Below, piece by piece: positions 18,312 through 28,814 of a stretch of 64,000 nt of DNA. The stretch spans positions 1 through 64,000 of the forward strand of contig NZ_SZPQ01000020.1 of NCBI RefSeq assembly GCF_005217455.1. The letters are read 5' to 3'. Position 1 is the first letter of the stretch. Every line of letters begins with the position of its first letter. The notes under the pieces are model-generated. The model was not told where the DNA came from. It did no database searches and saw nothing but the letters and a program-made list of their open reading frames with translations. Source of the stretch: Martelella alba. GTDB lineage: Bacteria; Pseudomonadota; Gammaproteobacteria; Enterobacterales; Enterobacteriaceae. A program made the translations under genes and the position numbers.

Positions 18312-19044
18312 TTCCCGCTCCCGCCGGACTGGGCGCCGGACCGAATAAGGCCGCCAGACAACCGGCGCCGATACCCGCCAGGATGGCCGCCGGAATGGAG
18401 ACCAGCAACATGCCCGCCAGGGAACCGAGCAACGCCGCCGCCAGCACCAGACTCTGACGCCGCCCAACCGCCGCCAGCAAGAAACTGAGGAACAGCGCCG
18501 GCAGCATAAACGTCAAGGCGGCTTCCACCGCCGGATAGGCGTTGAGCCGGCCATTACCGGACAATGCGCCCAGAACGGTGCCGGCCACCCATGACCCCCA
18601 GGCGCAGGCCGCGACACTGATCATCCAGTTTTCCGACCAGCGGCGGTTGTCCCTGATGAGTTTGGCGATGGCCGCCGTGAACACCTCGTCGGTCAGGCCA
18701 AATGCCCAGATTGCGGTTTTGCGTCCCGACAACCGGCCGGCGATACGGTGACGCAGCGCCGGCCCGTACAACAGGTGCCGGACATCCATGGCCATCACGG
18801 TAAATACCGATACCCACAACGACATGCCGGCGCTAAGCAGGGCGGTGATGACGAACTGGCTGGCGCCGGCGTAGATCACACACGACAGAAAAATGCTTTC
18901 CAGCGGCGTAAACCCCAGTTTCACGGCATTCATTCCAAAAGCAAAAGCCGCCGGTAGGTAGCCGATCACAATGGGCAAACTGTCGAGCAAACCTTCAGAA
19001 AAAGTGGCCGGACGGGCCGGCGGAGCGTACTGCGTGTTTTCCAT
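18301..19044 (-). CDS. ygaZ: L-valine exporter large subunit YgaZ (AzlC family)
   Basis: 247 residues (E. coli 245) with about seven hydrophobic segments; family motif PIVIGYLPAAFAFG near the start, then SCVIYAGASQFV and MDVRHLLYGPAL. It forms the valine exporter with YgaH, encoded immediately downstream with an 11-bp overlap. In E. coli ygaZ lies between proX and ygaH, as here. Confidence 0.93.
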   Translation of the reverse strand: MENTQYAPPARPATFSEGLLDSLPIVIGYLPAAFAFGMNAVKLGFTPLESIFLSCVIYAGASQFVITALLSAGMSLWVSVFTVMAMDVRHLLYGPALRHRIAGRLSGRKTAIWAFGLTDEVFTAAIAKLIRDNRRWSENWMISVAACAWGSWVAGTVLGALSGNGRLNAYPAVEAALTFMLPALFLSFLLAAVGRRQSLVLAAALLGSLAGMLLVSIPAAILAGIGAGCLAALFGPAPSPAGAGNAS

Positions 19045-19246
19045 GGGGACTCCCTGGCGGACCGCCGGCCGAACCGTTAAAACGCGCGGCGGTCGTCATC
19101 CTGGTTTGTGCCCATTATGCCGTTTTTACCCACAAGGATAAACCCGGTCCATGCCTTTGCCGGCGTGCGCCGTTGCGGCGCGGGCATCCGGTATGCCCCG
19201 ATGGAAGGGACGGCGGTTTATTCCTGCCGGCGTGACCGGTGAGGCG

Positions 19247-20248
19247 CTATTTGGTCGCGGCGGCGGCAGTTTTCACCCAACCGTCGAACAGTTGCTGATG
19301 GGCAGCGATCCAGCCATCGGTTTGCCGTTCGATATCGGCCGCCGAAGCATGGCCTTCGTGCATCCGCAGGTTCTGGGCATTGATATCGGCAATGGGCAGT
19401 TTCATGATGGCGAAAAGTTTGGCCGCGGCGGGGTTGGCCTGGGCCCACTGCTTATTGGCGACGATCCGCATGCTGTTGACCGGGAAACCGTAATCGGCGC
19501 CGTTGGGCAGTTTGGTGCTGATCTTGCTTTGCGCGCCCGGCAGGGATGAAAAGGGCACCTGCAGCCAGACCACATCCCGGCCAGGCACCAGAACATCGCT
19601 GACCCAATAGGGCGTCCAGGTGTAATACAGAATCGGTTTGCCTTCTTTATAGCGGGTGATGGTATCCGCGATGATGGCCGCATAATTGCCCTGGTTATGT
19701 TCTACGGTTTTTTCCAGGCCATATGCTTTCAATTGATGATTAATGACCGCCTCGCAGCCCCAGCCCGGCGTACAACCGGCCAGATCGGCTCGGCCATCGC
19801 CATTGGCGTCGAACAGCGCGGCCAGCTTCGGATCTTTTAATTGGTCGATGGTTTTGATGTGGTATTTATCGGCGGTTTTTTTATCGATCAGGTAGCCTTG
19901 GGCGGCGCCTTCGACATAATGGCCGCGGCGGTAGAATTTCTCGTCGCCGCCGGCCGCCTTGTACTGGTCGGCATGCAGCGGATCCCAGTTGACCGCCATG
20001 AATGTGGCGTCGCCGGAGGCGATAGACGTGTAGGCGACATTATAATCCACTTCCCGTATGGGATTAACCTGATAGCCCAGCTTTTCCAAGGCTTTGTCCA
20101 CCAGCAGCGTCTGGAAGGTTTCTTCCGCCAATGTGCTTTGCACCGGCTGCACCACGATGCCTTTGCCCGGCAGGTCGGCGGCGGACGCGGCGGCGGGGAG
20201 CAGCAGCAGGGCGGCGATGGTGGAGGCGCCAAAGAGGGTAGAACGCAT
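19247..20248 (-). CDS. proX: glycine betaine/proline-binding periplasmic protein
   Basis: 333 residues. Signal peptide [20 protein letters not shown] to about residue 22. The mature protein binds glycine betaine and proline betaine with aromatic residues such as those in [15 protein letters not shown] and [15 protein letters not shown]. Last gene of the proVWX osmoprotectant importer. The start at 20248 follows AAGGAG. The 150-bp gap to proW is longer than that between the other subunits. Confidence 0.95.
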   Translation of the reverse strand: MRSTLFGASTIAALLLLPAAASAADLPGKGIVVQPVQSTLAEETFQTLLVDKALEKLGYQVNPIREVDYNVAYTSIASGDATFMAVNWDPLHADQYKAAGGDEKFYRRGHYVEGAAQGYLIDKKTADKYHIKTIDQLKDPKLAALFDANGDGRADLAGCTPGWGCEAVINHQLKAYGLEKTVEHNQGNYAAIIADTITRYKEGKPILYYTWTPYWVSDVLVPGRDVVWLQVPFSSLPGAQSKISTKLPNGADYGFPVNSMRIVANKQWAQANPAAAKLFAIMKLPIADINAQNLRMHEGHASAADIERQTDGWIAAHQQLFDGWVKTAAAATK

Positions 20249-20398
20249 AGTTTCTCCTTGTTGTGAAGATGACACCGGCTGGTAACGGCCGCGGCAAGAG
20301 CAGCGGCGAACCGGCCCCGTTTGAAGCGGTGATTCCGTTAGGGCGGCCGGCGGCCCGCACCGCAGCGGCGCGGGCATGATTTTGTCAAGGTTGACGGG

Positions 20399-21543
20399 CT
20401 AATTTCCGGTTCGCGCGGCGAAGAGCCGGATAACCATGCCCAGAGGACCGCCGGTGAACCGGCGATAAGAAGAGCGCCGGCGGTTGCCGTGCCCCAGTGA
20501 TTGCGTCAGGCGGTCAAGGATAATCGCCAGAATCACGATACCCGCGCCGCCGATGGCGGCCAGGCCCATGTCCAATCGACCGATGCCGCGCAACACCATT
20601 TGGCCGAGACCGCCCACGGCTATCATGGAGGCGATGACCACCATGGATAACGCCAGCATCAGGGTTTGATTGATGCCGGCCATGATGGTGGGCATGGCCT
20701 GGGGGAGTTGCACTTTGAACAGCAATTGCCGCGGACTGGCCCCAAAGGAGCCGGCCGCTTCGATCAGATCGGCGGGAACTTGCCGGATGCCCAGCATGGT
20801 CAGTCGTACCACCGGCGGCAGCGCGAAAATGATGGTCACCACCACCCCCGGCACATTGCCTATGCCAAACAGCATGACGATCGGCACAAGATAGACAAAG
20901 GCCGGCGTGGTTTGCATGGCGTCCAGTAACGGGCGAATCACTTTGGCCGCCCGATCATTGCGCGCCAGCCAGATACCCAGCGGTAACCCCAGCGCCATGC
21001 AAAACAGCAACGCGGTCAGGACCAGCGCCAGGGTGATCATCGCCTGGGACCAGGCGCCGATGGCGCCAATCAGCACAAGCGACACCAGTGTGGCGATACC
21101 CATGGCCGGGGTGGCGATTTGCCAGGCCAATAGCGAGAAAATGATAATCGCCACCGTCGCCGGCATAGCCAGCAGCATATGCTGGAAGCCGCCGAGCACC
21201 AGATCCACCGGCAGCCGGATGCCCTGGAAAAAGGGCCTGAAATGCATGACCAGCCAGTCGATGGCCTGGGTCACCCAACTGTCCAGCGGAATCCATTGGT
21301 GATGGAACGGATGCAGCAAACTGAAATGTTCCACCGGCGCGGGGGCGGCGTTGTTCAGCCAGTCGGCGCCGGGGCCGCGGCGTCGGACCAGGGATTGCCG
21401 GCGGCGTTGGTGGCCGCGTGTTGCGCCGGGGCCCCGGCGTCGGACCAGGGATTGCCGGCGGCGTTGGCGGCCGCGTGTTGCGCCGGGGCCGCGGCGTCGG
21501 TCCAGGGATTGCCGGCGGCCGTGGGTTGTACTGTGTTATCCAT
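20399..21543 (-). pseudogene. proW: glycine betaine/proline ABC permease ProW with N-terminal frameshift
   Basis: The natural start is the ATG at 21543, overlapping proV by 8 bp. That frame reads [20 protein letters not shown] and then 19-residue repeats, and stops at 21355. The conserved permease resumes one frame away at about 21365 ([19 protein letters not shown]) and runs intact to 20399, with the EAA loop [20 protein letters not shown]. One base is missing, either in a CCCC run or at GGCGCC. A GTG at 21334 could restart translation and make a 311-residue permease lacking only the hydrophilic N-terminal tail, so function may survive. A sequencing error in this GC-rich repeat is also possible. 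Confidence 0.82.
21366..21520 (-). repeat. 57-bp tandem repeat inside the proW 5' end
   Basis: About 2.7 units of 57 bp. The anchor CCAGGGATTG recurs at 21388, 21445 and 21502. It encodes a 19-residue Ala/Pro/Asn repeat ([19 protein letters not shown]) in the cytoplasmic tail of ProW. E. coli ProW has a similar but non-repetitive NPW-containing tail. Confidence 0.9.
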
Positions 21544-22738
21544 GCGCCATGCCCTCCCGATCCAGTGCCCGCAACAGACCGCCCTTGGAAATCACGCCGA
21601 GATAGCGGCGCTGACTGTCCACCACCGGCACGGGATAGGGCGCCTGGGCCACCGAGATGAGCAATTCATTCAAGGCTGTGTCGGATGGCACCGGGCTTGG
21701 GCTGTCGATGATAGCCTGGTCCAGTCCCAAATCGTCCACCGCGGCGGTTTTCAGCGAATCCAGCGAGACGACGCCGAGAAAACGCCGGTCGCGGTCCAGC
21801 AGATAGCCGAAATCGCGATCTTCATCCTGCAACAGCCGCAGCGCCGATCGGGGACCGAAGCCCGGCGCTTTGCGCAACAGCGATACCGGACTGCGCCGGG
21901 CGATATCGCCGGCGCAAAATACCTGCCCGACGTCGACGCCGCGGAAAAAGGTCCGCACGTAGTCATTGGCCGGGTTGCGCAATATTTCATCAGGCGTGCC
22001 CACCTGAATGACTTCTCCCCCCTGCATGATGGCGATGCGATCGCCGATGCGCATCGCTTCATCCAGGTCATGGGAGATAAACACGATGGTTCGCTGTTGC
22101 TGGGATTGCAGGTTTATCAGCTCGTCCTGCATTTCCGCACGGATCAACGGGTCAAGGGCGGAAAATGCCTCGTCCATCAGCAGGATATCCGGATCGTTGG
22201 CCAGCGCCCGCGCCAGGCCGACCCGCTGCTGCATCCCACCGGACAGTTGGTCTGGCCAGGATTGCGCCTGCTTATCCAAACCGACCTGCTCCAGCGCGGC
22301 CAGCGCCCTGGACTGTCGCTCGCGCAGCGGCACCCCGGCCAGCATCAGGCCGAATGCGGCGTTGTCCAGCACATTGAGATGCGGCATCAGCGCGAAGGAT
22401 TGAAACACCATACTGATCTTTTTACGCCGCACGCCGCGCATGGCTTTGTCGGAGAGCCGCGCGATATCCGTGCCGTCGATCAGGACTTCGCCCCGAGTGG
22501 GTTCTATCAGACGATTGAGGAGGCGTACCAATGTGGATTTACCCGAGCCGGATAATCCCATGATGACGAATATCTCGCCTTCTTCAATCGCCAGAGAGGC
22601 GTTTTTCACCCCCACCGTCATACCGGTTTTTTCAAATATCGTATCTTTGCTGTGTCCGGCCTGAATGAGCTTAAATACCCGCTCCGGGTGCTCGCCGAAT
22701 ATCTTATAAAGGTTTTTTATCTCAAGTTTTACAGCCAT
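21536..22738 (-). CDS. proV: glycine betaine/proline ABC transporter ATP-binding protein
   Basis: 400 residues, the same as E. coli ProV. Walker [10 protein letters not shown] near residue 61, signature LSGGMQQR, Walker [13 protein letters not shown], and two C-terminal CBS domains ([18 protein letters not shown]; final [14 protein letters not shown]) that sense ionic strength in the OpuA/ProU family. First gene of the operon, preceded by a ProU-like promoter 66 bp upstream. Confidence 0.97.
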   Translation of the reverse strand: MAVKLEIKNLYKIFGEHPERVFKLIQAGHSKDTIFEKTGMTVGVKNASLAIEEGEIFVIMGLSGSGKSTLVRLLNRLIEPTRGEVLIDGTDIARLSDKAMRGVRRKKISMVFQSFALMPHLNVLDNAAFGLMLAGVPLRERQSRALAALEQVGLDKQAQSWPDQLSGGMQQRVGLARALANDPDILLMDEAFSALDPLIRAEMQDELINLQSQQQRTIVFISHDLDEAMRIGDRIAIMQGGEVIQVGTPDEILRNPANDYVRTFFRGVDVGQVFCAGDIARRSPVSLLRKAPGFGPRSALRLLQDEDRDFGYLLDRDRRFLGVVSLDSLKTAAVDDLGLDQAIIDSPSPVPSDTALNELLISVAQAPYPVPVVDSQRRYLGVISKGGLLRALDREGMAHG

Positions 22739-22803
22739 TGATTTATCGATTTCCTATGTAATTTATCCGCTACATTGGCCTTTGTTAGAATAAAACGCCT
22801 TAT

Positions 22804-22831
22804 ACCCTAACATATTTGACATATAAGGCAA
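22804..22831 (-). promoter_or_regulatory. proU P2-like promoter
   Basis: On the minus strand TTGCCT, a 16-bp spacer and TAGGGT, within TATGTTAGGGTATAAG. This closely resembles the main osmotically induced proU promoter of E. coli as I remember it, including a leader of about 60 nt to the proV start. Confidence 0.75.
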
Positions 22832-23160
22832 CCCTTAAACCCATCCCATTAGGATCATACCCCCGCCATTTTGGTCCCGGTCAGTGTCTGGCATCTTTGC
22901 GCATGCCTTGTTTGTTCCTGTTTCTCAGCGCTTTTCAGATACAAAATGGCCGCGCTAATAACACTCAGCGGGATAGTCTATGAATGGCGTATTTTCCCAT
23001 ATCCCCGTTGCAGTGAATGAGTCCTGTCGATTGCCGGACTTCATTTACCTCAGGAGACTTTTGGGCTGTGCTTAGGGAAGGAAGTGAACCGGCGGTATTC
23101 TGTCTCTCACCGCGGTCCGTCATGGACGGTGCAAATGCGTCTCCGACGAATTTGCCGCTT
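22832..23160. other. non-coding region between nrdF and the proU promoter
   Basis: About 330 bp upstream of the proU promoter. I saw no open frame with a ribosome site. In E. coli the DNA upstream of proV is a curved H-NS-binding element; here only its first part is AT-rich. Confidence 0.4.
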
Positions 23161-23196
23161 CCTTGCCGCCGCGATGCAACTCGAAATATTTAATGT
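23161..23196. repeat. interspersed enterobacterial repeat, copy B
   Basis: CTTGCCGCCGCGATGCAACT followed by CGAAATATTTAATG. The same core (with G for A) recurs at 47582-47612, and a shorter match occurs near 63931-63950. It abuts the nrdF stop codon and may act as its 3' end. Confidence 0.6.
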
Positions 23197-23200
23197 GTAA

Positions 23201-24175
<975 letters not shown>

Positions 24176-24192
24176 TCAACCTCCTGAAAATA

Positions 24193-26346
24193 TCAAAGGG
24201 CGCAAGAAACGCAGCCCTGGACTTCGGTGCCTTCCAGCGCCATTTGCCGGATGCGGATGTAATAAAGCGTTTTGATGCCTTGCTTCCAGGCGGTTATCTG
24301 CGCTTTGTTAATATCGCGGGTAGTGGCGGTATCGCGAAAAAACAGCGTCAAAGACAGGCCCTGGTCCACATGCCGGCTGGCGGCGGCATAGGTAGCAATG
24401 ATTTTTTCCGGCCCGATTTCATAGGCATCCCGGTAATAGGGCAAGGTATCTTCATCCAGATAGGGCGCCGGATAGTAGACCCGTCCGGTTTTGCCCTCCT
24501 TGCGAATCTCAATGGGCGAGACGATGGGATGGATGCTGGACGTGGCGTGGTTGATATAGGAAATGGATCCGGTCGGCGGTACCGCCTGAAGGTTCTGATT
24601 ATACAGACCGTAAGTCATGACCGATTCCCGCAAAGCCAGCCAGTCATCCCTGTCGGGCAGGTCTATGTCGGCCTTGGCGAACAACTGGCGCACCCGCTCG
24701 GTGGCGGGTCGCCACGCCTTTTCCAGGTATGGCCGGAAATACTCGCCGGAGGCGTATTTCGACCGGCCAAAGTCGGCGAATGTCCTGCCACGCTCTTTGG
24801 CCAGTCGATTTGAGGCTCGCAAGGCGTGGTAGGTGACGGCGTAGAAATACATATTGGTGAAATCCACGCCCTCTTCGGAACCGTAATGAATGTGCTCGCG
24901 CGCCAGATAGCCGTGCAGATTCATTTGACCGAGACCGATGGCGTGGGATTCATCGTTGCCTTTGACAATGGAGGGCACCGACGTGATTTGGCTCATATCG
25001 GCCACCGAAGTCAGGGCGCGGACCGCGATGTCCACCGTGCGGCCGAAATCCGGCGAGTCCATGGCGCGGGCGATGTTCAGCGAGCCGAGATTACAGGAGA
25101 TATCTTTACCCACCCGCCGGTAGCTCAGATCCTCGTTGTATTCCGTGGCGCTGTTCACCTGCAAAATTTCCGAACAGAGATTGCTCATATTGATCCGGCC
25201 GTCGATGGGATTGGCCCGGTTGACGGTATCTTCGAAAACCATATAGGGATAACCGGATTCAAACTGAATTTCCGCCAGGGTCTGGAAAAAACGGCGGGCA
25301 TCGACAGTGGTCTTGCGAATGCGCGGATCGGCGACCATTTCATGATAACGTTCGCTGATGGCTATCTGGGAAAACGGCTTGTTGTAAACCCGTTCCACAT
25401 CATAGGGGGAAAACAGACACATCGGCTGATTATCGCGGGCCAACTGAAAGGTGATATCCGGTACCACTACGCCCAGGGACAGGGTTTTGATGCGGATTTT
25501 TTCGTCGGCGTTTTCCCGTTTGGTATCCAGAAAGCGCATGATGTCCGGATGATGAGCGTGCAGGTAAACCGCGCCGGCGCCCTGGCGCGCGCCAAGCTGG
25601 TTGGCGTAGGAAAAGGCGTCTTCCAGCATTTTCATCACCGGCACCACGCCGGACGACTGATTTTCAATGCGTTTGATGGGCGCCCCCGCCTCGCGCAGGT
25701 TGCTCAGCATAAAGGCCACACCGCCGCCGCGCTTCGACAGTTGCAGCGCGGCGTTGATGGCACGGCCGATGGACTCCATATTGTCTTCGATACGCAGCAG
25801 GAAACAGGAAACGAACTCGCCCCGCTGCTGCTTGCCGCAATTGAGGAAAGTCGGCGTCGCCGGTTGAAACCGTCCGCTGAGCATCTCGTCCAGCAAATCG
25901 AGGGCCAGATCGGGATTGCCGGCGGCCAAAGTCAGCGCCACCATGCAGACCCGGTCCTCGAAGTGCTCCAGATATTGGCGGCCGTCAAACGTTTTCAGGG
26001 CGTAGCCGCTGTAGAATTTCAGCGCGCCCATAAAGGTTTGAAACCGGAATCGCCGGGTCGCGGCCCGGCGGAACAGTTCATCTATGAAATCCGGGGCATA
26101 GGGCGCCAGAACCTTTGCTTCATAATAGCCTTCCGCCGTTAATGCCTCCAATCGGGCGCGCGGCGAGGCGAATCGCCGGCTGTTGGGTAGAACATGTTGC
26201 GCGAAATACTGCGCGATGGCCTGGCGGTCTTTATCGAGCTGCAACCGTCCCTGTGCGTCGTAAAGGTTGAGCATGGCATTCAGCGCGTGGTAATCAGCCA
26301 GTTCCGGCCCGGGACGGGCGGTATTCAGTTCTGTCGTTGGCAACAT
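24193..26346 (-). CDS. nrdE: class Ib ribonucleoside-diphosphate reductase, alpha subunit
   Basis: 717 residues (E. coli 714). Catalytic subunit that reduces ribonucleoside diphosphates. Seen are the N-terminal small domain, [18 protein letters not shown] and NLCSEI (active cysteines and neighbours), the radical-chain tyrosines in [13 protein letters not shown], and the redox-shuttle C-terminus [10 protein letters not shown]. It overlaps nrdI by 22 bp. Confidence 0.97.
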   Translation of the reverse strand: MLPTTELNTARPGPELADYHALNAMLNLYDAQGRLQLDKDRQAIAQYFAQHVLPNSRRFASPRARLEALTAEGYYEAKVLAPYAPDFIDELFRRAATRRFRFQTFMGALKFYSGYALKTFDGRQYLEHFEDRVCMVALTLAAGNPDLALDLLDEMLSGRFQPATPTFLNCGKQQRGEFVSCFLLRIEDNMESIGRAINAALQLSKRGGGVAFMLSNLREAGAPIKRIENQSSGVVPVMKMLEDAFSYANQLGARQGAGAVYLHAHHPDIMRFLDTKRENADEKIRIKTLSLGVVVPDITFQLARDNQPMCLFSPYDVERVYNKPFSQIAISERYHEMVADPRIRKTTVDARRFFQTLAEIQFESGYPYMVFEDTVNRANPIDGRINMSNLCSEILQVNSATEYNEDLSYRRVGKDISCNLGSLNIARAMDSPDFGRTVDIAVRALTSVADMSQITSVPSIVKGNDESHAIGLGQMNLHGYLAREHIHYGSEEGVDFTNMYFYAVTYHALRASNRLAKERGRTFADFGRSKYASGEYFRPYLEKAWRPATERVRQLFAKADIDLPDRDDWLALRESVMTYGLYNQNLQAVPPTGSISYINHATSSIHPIVSPIEIRKEGKTGRVYYPAPYLDEDTLPYYRDAYEIGPEKIIATYAAASRHVDQGLSLTLFFRDTATTRDINKAQITAWKQGIKTLYYIRIRQMALEGTEVQGCVSCAL

Positions 26347-26744
26347 GTCGTGACTCCCAGAGAGACCTGCCGCACGTCTTCCGGCGTGCCCAGTAATTCA
26401 AAACGATGCAGTACCGGCACCTGGCATTTACGGGCGATGATATCGCTCCCCCGGCAAAACGCCGCGCCGAAACTGCGATTGCCGGCGCCTATCACTCCGC
26501 GCAACCAGGCGCGATTGACGGCGTTATTGAGAAAGCGAATCACCGGCGGCGGTACCGCGCCCTGATCCCCGCCGCCGCCATAACTTGGCGTGATCAGGAT
26601 ATAGGGACGATCCAGGGTCGGCATCTGGCCGCCGGCCAAGGGAATTCGCCATGCCGGCCACGGCAGTTTGCCGACAAAACGGTGGGTATTCTCCGAACAG
26701 CTGGAGAAATTAACCAGGGCGGGTAGGGAAGGCGTCATCGTCAT
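26325..26744 (-). CDS. nrdI: flavodoxin-like protein NrdI
   Basis: 139 residues (E. coli 136). FMN protein that supplies the oxidant for assembling the dimanganese-tyrosyl radical of NrdF. Flavin loops [14 protein letters not shown] and [14 protein letters not shown] are conserved. Its ATG overlaps the nrdH stop region by 4 bp and its end overlaps nrdE. Confidence 0.96.
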   Translation of the reverse strand: MTMTPSLPALVNFSSCSENTHRFVGKLPWPAWRIPLAGGQMPTLDRPYILITPSYGGGGDQGAVPPPVIRFLNNAVNRAWLRGVIGAGNRSFGAAFCRGSDIIARKCQVPVLHRFELLGTPEDVRQVSLGVTTCCQRQN

Positions 26745-26977
26745 GACGCCAGCGCGGCGGTCAGCGCGCCGATTTTATCCGGGCGAAAGCCGCTCCAATG
26801 ATCGTCGGCGGTTTCCACCACCGGCGCCTGCCGATAGCCGAGCGAGCGCACATGATCCCACGCCCGTCCATCAGCCATCAAATCGACGCATTGGTAAGCG
26901 ACGCCCTTGCGGTCCAGCGCCCGACAAGTGGCATGGCATTGCACGCAGTCCGGCTTTGTGTAAATAATAATGCTCAT
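26741..26977 (-). CDS. nrdH: glutaredoxin-like electron donor NrdH
   Basis: 78 residues. Glutaredoxin fold with thioredoxin-like specificity; redox site CVQC at residue 11 and the family end WSGFRPDKI. It donates electrons to NrdEF. First gene of the operon, preceded by two NrdR boxes. Confidence 0.96.
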   Translation of the reverse strand: MSIIIYTKPDCVQCHATCRALDRKGVAYQCVDLMADGRAWDHVRSLGYRQAPVVETADDHWSGFRPDKIGALTAALAS

Positions 26978-27067
26978 GATTCGTATTTACCTCACGAGTT
27001 ATTTTAGTTCCCTTCTCCTCTCCTTTAGCGGACAGGAGCCTAATGGGTGAAGCAGCATTTGATTTAA

Positions 27068-27114
27068 ATACTATATGTAGTTGTAATTGATATCAACCAT
27101 ACAATATATAGTAT
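27068..27114. promoter_or_regulatory. tandem NrdR boxes upstream of nrdHIEF
   Basis: Two 16-bp sites, ATACTATATGTAGTTG (27068-27083) and ATACAATATATAGTAT (27099-27114), fit the NrdR consensus ACACWATATATWGTGT-like core (C-W-A-T-A-T-A-T-W-G) and are 31 bp apart, the usual three helical turns. They lie 91 bp upstream of the nrdH start. NrdR is the nucleotide-sensing repressor of reductase genes. Confidence 0.82.
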
Positions 27115-27289
27115 TAACGCCCCTGTTCTGCCAAGTCAGTCAGGCGATTTTTTTTAACCGACGTAAATTTTCCGCAAGGACTCTCTTCTTGAATGGGGCG
27201 GGAACGCTGGCGGTGGATGGCGGCTGGCGATATGTTTGCCGCCTGTCTGAACCGCGACGGCGGTTGAGGCGAAGGGCGGTAAATGGCGG

Positions 27290-27307
27290 GGGCGCCCCTT
27301 GGCGCCC
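27290..27307 (-). terminator. GC hairpin after ygaM
   Basis: GGGCGCC-CCTT-GGCGCCC, 13 bp beyond the ygaM stop. No T tract follows on the minus strand, so its strength as a terminator is doubtful. The rest of 27115-27289 holds nothing I recognise. Confidence 0.35.
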
Positions 27308-27320
27308 TCCGGAAAGGCGG

Positions 27321-27635
27321 TTAGCGGCGCGTAAGCAGCACGCCGAGGATAATGCCTACCGCGGTCGTGATGCCCAGGCTCTGCCAGGGTTTTTCCACCA
27401 CATAATTTTTGGTCTGGATGGCGGTGTCCCGTGCGTATTGGCTCAGGCGGCCGTTGCCGCCCGCACGGGAACGGGCGTCTTTCAATACGCCCTTGGCTTT
27501 GCTGCGCAGTGCGTCGAGCTGTTCTTTGGTGGTTTTTTCCGACGTATTAAGCAACTCATCCAAGGTATCCGCTAACAGAGAAACATCGTCTTTGATATCG
27601 CGTTGGATGTCGTCTTTTTCGGCTTTGGTAAACAT
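27321..27635 (-). CDS. ygaM: DUF883 (ElaB/YqjD/YgaM) family inner-membrane protein
   Basis: 104 residues. A long charged amphipathic helix (residues 1-75) precedes one C-terminal membrane segment (SLGITTAVGIILGVLL), the layout of YqjD/ElaB/YgaM proteins that anchor ribosomes to the membrane in stationary phase. E. coli ygaM also sits between nrdH and ygaC, which supports the name. The start at 27635 follows AAAGGGAG; an earlier Met 12 codons upstream lacks such a site. Confidence 0.75.
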   Translation of the reverse strand: MFTKAEKDDIQRDIKDDVSLLADTLDELLNTSEKTTKEQLDALRSKAKGVLKDARSRAGGNGRLSQYARDTAIQTKNYVVEKPWQSLGITTAVGIILGVLLTRR

Positions 27636-27897
27636 GTGTTTCTCCCTTTTGTCATAAAAGTCAGTAATCACATTTTAGTCCACACTGGCGAGACCTGCCG
27701 GTAAAAGCCCAACGCCAGGCCGGGCCGTGACGAGAAACCGTCCGTTCGGCAATGGCGGGAAAACCGGCCCGGATCCTATTGCAAACCACGGTTCGCCTAG
27801 GTTGCCAGAGGTGTTGACGATAACGAAACGACAGGACGTTATGGTTTTTTGGATTATTCTGAAATAAAGGCCGCCGTCTACAGGCGGGGCCGCTAAC
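27636..27897. other. ygaM-ygaC divergent intergenic region
   Basis: Holds the ygaM leader and the upstream DNA of ygaC. Apart from the palindrome at 27898-27918, nothing was recognised. Confidence 0.4.
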
Positions 27898-27918
27898 TGA
27901 TTACATTAGCTGTAATCA
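27898..27918. promoter_or_regulatory. 21-bp inverted repeat upstream of ygaC
   Basis: TGATTACA-TTAGC-TGTAATCA, perfect eight-base arms, 29 bp before the ygaC start. The spacing suits a repressor site on the ygaC promoter. The protein is not identified; it fits no consensus I can name with confidence. Confidence 0.5.
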
Positions 27919-27947
27919 CTTCACCGTGACTGAAGAGAGGACAAATA

Positions 27948-28283
27948 ATGTATTTAAGACCCGACGAAGTCGCTCGTGAACTGGAACATGCCGGTTTTGA
28001 AAGAGATTATATTTCGCGACAATGCTACGGCTATCGGAAAGGCCATCACTATGTTTATGTCAACCGGGAGGCCAAGTTCGGTCGAACCGCCTTGGTGGTG
28101 CATCCCGCGTTAAAGGCGAAAAGCAGTCTGTTCGCCGCCCCGACCTCGCCCGTGCGATCCAGCGGTTATTACCAGGCGTTCCCCGCCGACCCCCATGGGG
28201 CGCCGGACAGCCATTACGGTATTCCCCATGGTTTCAGTTCCCGCGCTTCGTTAAACCGGTACTTGCAAAAAATGTTCAATTAA
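27948..28283 (+). CDS. ygaC: DUF2002 protein YgaC
   Basis: 111 residues, closely like E. coli YgaC (MYLRPDEVARELE; GYRKGHHYVYVNREAKFGRTALVVHP; HYGIPHGFSSRASLNRYL). A small soluble protein of unknown function. The start follows AGAGAGGA. It marks the end of the conserved nrd block; E. coli has alaE beyond it, whereas here the accessory island begins. Confidence 0.93.
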   Translation: MYLRPDEVARELEHAGFERDYISRQCYGYRKGHHYVYVNREAKFGRTALVVHPALKAKSSLFAAPTSPVRSSGYYQAFPADPHGAPDSHYGIPHGFSSRASLNRYLQKMFN

Positions 28284-28660
28284 CGGCGACCCTTCGCCGA
28301 CGCGGCACAGGCGACAGACTGTGGGACCCCATTCGGCCGCTGTTTCTTTCGGGTATCCCGGGGCGCGGATTTGCCCGGGACGGACGTGCTCAATGTCGGT
28401 TAACCGCCGGCCTGACCTTGTCGCGACGTAAACAAGCGGGACGGGGCATGCCGGGAAGTTTCTCCCGGTCGTCAACGTAGGCGGGGGTATGGCGTCGGCG
28501 GGTCCGGGCGCGGTAACCAGCGCGGGGCAAAACCACGCCCGCCTGTCCTCTCCATAATAACACTTCGCACCAATTTGATGAAAACTTGCAACATTTGTAC
28601 TGGGACTGGTCACGCTTTTTTTACCCCGCGCCGGTCCATCGACGCAATGAACAGGTAATT
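28284..28660. other. non-coding stretch at the island boundary
   Basis: About 380 bp without a supportable gene between ygaC and the first operator of the island. I see no attachment-site repeat, tRNA or insertion-sequence remnant. Confidence 0.45.
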
Positions 28661-28696
28661 AGTCAGTTAATCAGTTAATTAATTGATTAGTTAATT
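28661..28696. promoter_or_regulatory. double operator of the TetR regulon, site 1
   Basis: Two overlapping copies of the island palindrome, 12 bp apart: AGTCAGTTAA-TCAG-TTAATTAATT and AGTTAATTAA-TTGA-TTAGTTAATT. They match the consensus AGTTAATTAA-CTGA-TTAATTAACT (or its complement). They lie about 120 bp upstream of the binding-protein gene and should control the 28815-33019 unit. Confidence 0.72.
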
Positions 28697-28814
28697 AGTG
28701 GCATGGTAGTTGCTACTTTCTTGACCGACACCGGGAGAATGCCCCCGGCTTTATTGACTCGCCGCAATGTTACTCGAGTTATTCAGCAAATAGACGTTTC
28801 AGGAGTTCCGATAA

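Noticed and set aside
21366-21520. CRISPR-like short regular repeats
   Set aside because: The 57-bp units are contiguous, have no unique spacers and keep a reading frame inside proW.
21179-22555. Forward open frame of 458 codons
   Set aside because: It is antisense to proW and proV, whose proteins match known families over their full length; it has no ribosome site and its sequence is GC-driven low complexity.
24826-26142. Forward open frame of 438 codons
   Set aside because: Antisense to nrdE; a shadow of a GC-rich gene with no recognisable protein features.
28284-28660. Attachment site or mobile-element border of the island
   Set aside because: No direct repeat with the far end, no tRNA end and no integrase or transposase were seen.
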